Source: Cephalothrix spiralis
Lineage: Eukaryota; Nemertea; Palaeonemertea; Archinemertea; Cephalotrichidae
Assembly (NCBI GenBank): GCA_032353305.1
Contig: JAUCNG010387146.1
Location: 1-10,954, forward strand
Length of the DNA: 10,954 bases
Direction of reading: 5' to 3'
Shown piece after piece: positions 8,148 to 10,954 of the stretch; position 1 is the first letter of the stretch, and every line of letters begins with the position of its first letter. Below the pieces are notes generated by a model. The model was not told the DNA's origin, made no database searches, and worked only from the letters and a program-made list of their open reading frames with translations. The translations under genes and the position numbers were made by a program.

Positions 8148-10721
8148 TTAATGTAGCCTACTAACCGCTACGCAATCGATAATGTGCATATCTGATAAAT
8201 GTCCAACAGCGAGGGCATATGGATGACAATACGGGTTATACTCTAACACATCAAAATTCAATGTGCGCATTTTTATCAAAACAGTCCTATCACTGGCCTT
8301 ATAATGATCATTCAAACTTAAAGCTTTAACATTGCACATATCACCTGTACTAGTTTGAAATGCATCTTTAAGTTCAGTTATACGCCTATCATGGAAAGCA
8401 TATACATTTGTTTCTAAATTCTCTAGGCGGCTAATTGTTTTACTTTCGTCGTTGCATTTATAACAGCCAGAATCTGTTACGAAATATGATCCATGTTTAT
8501 ATTTTAAACCGAAAAATGGTGAGCCAAATTCTGATTCGGTTGAGTACTCTGTCAAAGCTGGTTCCTCACCACTTTTCATCATTTTAGTTAATGACCACGT
8601 ATTTAGTTTTGAGGATTTGTTAAAAACTTTGATGCTATAAGACATTTGATTTAATATAAGAATTACATCTTTACTAATTGCTTCTGTAAAAGTGTAGTAC
8701 GGCTCCCAATTCAAATCTGCATCTACTTTATATGCTTTTCGTAGAACCTTTGGGTCCGATTCATCTCCAATCATAATGATAAAATCCCTAGCCAATCCTG
8801 CGACTTCAAACCTTTCAATTTTCCCGAGCCCTTCCATTTTTTTCGAAGTCAATGGAGTGAGATCATTATTAATATCCATTTTAGTCAAGATCAAATGATC
8901 TATTTCATTTCTAACAATGAATATGAAGGTAAAGACACACACTATTTTACTATCCCACTTGCTTAATATTTTTTCTTTTTCGATTTCATCTTTCACTAAT
9001 TGCCATTTGGCATAACCGATTGTAGTTTCGGTTATCCTGGTCCAGCTATCTTTTGTTTCATTTAAAACATCAAATGTAAGGTAATCTTTGTCCCTAGCTT
9101 GAGCTAGAGCCAAAATAAAATTGGGACAAATTTTAGTTCTGAAAGCAAAACTGGAGGACGACTCCGACTGGAATATTCCGCTTTTTGCCTTTCCCTCTGT
9201 GTCACTTTTCGAAAAGTCTTTTAATGATGAAATGGATATAGAATACTCAGTATCACTTTCAAGTTGATCAATTTTCCATAACATACATTTAACTCCTTTC
9301 TTTACCAAAACGTTTCTCTCCCCTGTAGGATTACCGTATGATGAATATAAGCATATTAGACTCGTGATCTCTCCACAGTCTGTAATATCGCACTTCAAAA
9401 TAGCACTTGTATTGCTTGTATAAATGATATTAACTTTTGGTTCAAGAGGTTTCATCACATACGTAAAGCATCTTTTTGTAAGAATCATGGTGCTATCTTC
9501 AGCATTATTGATGTCTATATAATCTTGAAGTGTTATTTCGTATAAACGACCGGGCATCATTTTGCTTATATATGCTTCCTCTTTCAATTTATCTGAATGC
9601 TGTTGCTTCTTTATTGGTAAATTATCATTTGGAACTATGGTAATTGTTGTTCCATCGGTATTCGAATCACGCATCCAAGAAATGTATAAGCATGGAACAG
9701 GAAGATTCCTATCACTTGAATAAGGAAGCTCCTTTTTTTCTACATGTTGGAATATATCCAATTCTTTCACTATGAGTTCTATTTTCTCGCATAATAACGG
9801 ATTTTGTCTCTGGTACATGCCGTAGAGGAATTCATAATCACGTGAACCATTTCTTTGCTTTTTTATTGCGGATTTTGTTTTGCATCCTAGCATGATTATC
9901 ATGCTCATGCATGTCCACGCAGTGAAAAACCAATACATCAATGTTGTAACAAAAAATGCGCATTGAATCCTTCTTAAGGCATTGATATCTTTATTTGTAC
10001 AATTGAATGTTATCCCATGCATATTACAAAGATGTTTATATTCAATTAAATATGCACCATAAAACACAGGGAAATTGTAGATAATCACTAAAATTGGGTA
10101 AAAACCCTGAAAAAATAATTTAATGATAAATGTGCATTTAATCCATCTACTTTTTGATAAACATTTTTTAATTCTCATAAGTTCATGCGTTGCAAAATTG
10201 AATTTTTTGTAATAATCATCATCACCATGTTCCTCTACTATTGTTATCATGCTAATATCGTGAAAGGGTTTAACACCAGCAAGAAAACTAGTAATTTGTC
10301 GTTTTACTGGAGGAAATAGAGCCCAGAATTCTTGAATTATCATAATAAGTGCTATATGAAATACAAGAGTCCATACAAAATTCAAAATCAGCGATTCTGG
10401 TAAATGTATAAAAAAGTGCCTGTCCTTCGTAATACCCTGCGTTGAACATTCGAGATTTATGTATTCATGTTCTGGAGCGTTGTATCTATATTGTCCTGAT
10501 ATGTTTTTGAAATTAACACAAGCGCCATTATCAACTTTCAAACATGGTACACAAAGAACCCCAGCGGAAATTAAATGATATGTAACCGCAGTTGTTGCGA
10601 TAAGGACTAACAAACCGCTTAAAAGTCTAGATATCACTTCGGATGATGGAAGTATTCCAGAAGTTAGCTGTTTAGATGAACTTATACTTGTTTGTAAGCT
10701 TTCATAGCCAGATTGGATCAT
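8148..10721 (-). CDS. LRRC8-like four-helix channel with FN3 domains instead of LRRs
   Basis: An intact 857-codon frame without introns. Hydrophobic helices lie at about residues 33-53, 110-130, 198-225 and 252-280. The first extracellular loop has LCVPC (C57, C60), C68 and C92; C60-C68 spacing equals C57-C65 of LRRC8A, and C57 falls three residues from its C54. FW.LFP (132-137) after helix 2 and Y(Q)RQNPLL (303-310) after helix 4 match LRRC8 FWFKFP and DQYDPLY. The second loop has C232, C241 and C254. Sequons N73 and N240 sit in the loops. Residues 340-422 and 425-530 look like two FN3 domains (SW, PGRLYEITL; ESDTEYSISI, FRTK). Residues 531-857 are beta-rich and unidentified. LRRC8 leucine-rich repeats are absent. 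By family it should be an oligomeric plasma-membrane large-pore channel with cytosolic ends; its substrates are unknown. The start fits family length, with A at -3. Confidence 0.8.
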   Translation of the reverse strand: MIQSGYESLQTSISSSKQLTSGILPSSEVISRLLSGLLVLIATTAVTYHLISAGVLCVPCLKVDNGACVNFKNISGQYRYNAPEHEYINLECSTQGITKDRHFFIHLPESLILNFVWTLVFHIALIMIIQEFWALFPPVKRQITSFLAGVKPFHDISMITIVEEHGDDDYYKKFNFATHELMRIKKCLSKSRWIKCTFIIKLFFQGFYPILVIIYNFPVFYGAYLIEYKHLCNMHGITFNCTNKDINALRRIQCAFFVTTLMYWFFTAWTCMSMIIMLGCKTKSAIKKQRNGSRDYEFLYGMYQRQNPLLCEKIELIVKELDIFQHVEKKELPYSSDRNLPVPCLYISWMRDSNTDGTTITIVPNDNLPIKKQQHSDKLKEEAYISKMMPGRLYEITLQDYIDINNAEDSTMILTKRCFTYVMKPLEPKVNIIYTSNTSAILKCDITDCGEITSLICLYSSYGNPTGERNVLVKKGVKCMLWKIDQLESDTEYSISISSLKDFSKSDTEGKAKSGIFQSESSSSFAFRTKICPNFILALAQARDKDYLTFDVLNETKDSWTRITETTIGYAKWQLVKDEIEKEKILSKWDSKIVCVFTFIFIVRNEIDHLILTKMDINNDLTPLTSKKMEGLGKIERFEVAGLARDFIIMIGDESDPKVLRKAYKVDADLNWEPYYTFTEAISKDVILILNQMSYSIKVFNKSSKLNTWSLTKMMKSGEEPALTEYSTESEFGSPFFGLKYKHGSYFVTDSGCYKCNDESKTISRLENLETNVYAFHDRRITELKDAFQTSTGDMCNVKALSLNDHYKASDRTVLIKMRTLNFDVLEYNPYCHPYALAVGHLSDMHIIDCVAVSRLH

Positions 10722-10744
10722 GTTGCCTAAAAGTTAAAAAAAAT
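10722..10744 (-). promoter_or_regulatory. Splice-acceptor-like site just upstream of the channel ATG
   Basis: Read on the minus strand, a run of eight T, then AACTTTTAG, ends five bases before the ATG (acceptor AG at 10728-10727). This fits a 3' splice site of a 5' untranslated intron, or a spliced-leader acceptor. An in-frame TAA at 10736-10734 closes the unspliced frame, so any extension of the protein would need an upstream exon. The alternative is an unspliced leader. Confidence 0.5.
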
Positions 10745-10954
10745 ACTGACTTGATAAATATGACGTCTTGACAAATTATAGATATACTAGATTATCTTTA
10801 TACAACAGAACGCATTTTAGTAAACATGCAGTTAATAAATAAATTTACCACACATCTATTAGTCCCACTGGGGGTACGCAGTATCCCATGACTCAAGCTA
10901 TGTTTACTATCGGATATTTTGAAACATCCACTTGACCTGGCTCGATGAGATAAT
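10745..10954. other. Upstream flank of the channel gene
   Basis: AT-rich, with no exon recognised. On the minus strand TATAAAG (10802-10796) lies about 75 bases before the ATG and could be a TATA box if transcription starts near 10770. GTGTGGTAAAT further upstream could be a splice donor for a leader exon. These two readings exclude each other and neither is proven. TGACGTC at about 10761-10767 is a partial CRE-like motif. Confidence 0.3.

Noticed and set aside
8148-10721. Identification as a true LRRC8 or a pannexin orthologue
   Set aside because: Leucine-rich repeats needed for LRRC8 are missing, and the cysteine pattern of the loops follows LRRC8 better than pannexin, so only an LRRC8-like core is claimed.

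Overview
The window comes from an animal nuclear genome. It has spliced coding exons with GT/AG junctions, introns of about 0.9 to 1.2 kb, AT-rich non-coding DNA, many small inverted-repeat elements, and no bacterial-style gene packing. A marine invertebrate, possibly an invertebrate chordate, fits best because the minus-strand gene has an LRRC8-type channel core, a family known mainly from chordates. The species cannot be named from the sequence.

Layout. Positions 1-2457 hold no recognisable exon. They contain a mariner-type MITE (152-680), a GC-rich imperfect inverted repeat (about 1283-1550) and a foldback hairpin (1588-1770). Three plus-strand exons (2458-2685, 3617-3753, 4905-5055) join in frame and encode about 171 residues from the middle of a TMCO3-like cation/proton antiporter. 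Its earlier and later exons are not visible. The two introns between them carry a C-rich tract, a tRNA-like fragment, a GGGAACA-rich block with a foldback at 4065-4370, and a small MITE at 4630-4845. From 5056 to 8147 there is no supported exon. That stretch holds a hairpin (5831-5933), a nearly complete 586-bp palindrome (6335-6920) and a hAT-like non-autonomous element (7025-7605).

The minus strand carries one long uninterrupted reading frame of 857 codons (8148-10721). Its first 320 residues look like the four-helix pore module of LRRC8 volume-regulated anion channels, including the cysteine spacing and the FW..FP motif after helix 2. The usual C-terminal leucine-rich repeats are absent. 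In their place are two fibronectin-III-like domains and a beta-rich, possibly propeller-like region of about 325 residues. This architecture is the most interesting item in the window.

If the last exons of the antiporter gene lie beyond position 10954, the channel gene is nested antisense in its intron. Both proteins would be membrane transport proteins, but nothing here shows that they work together.
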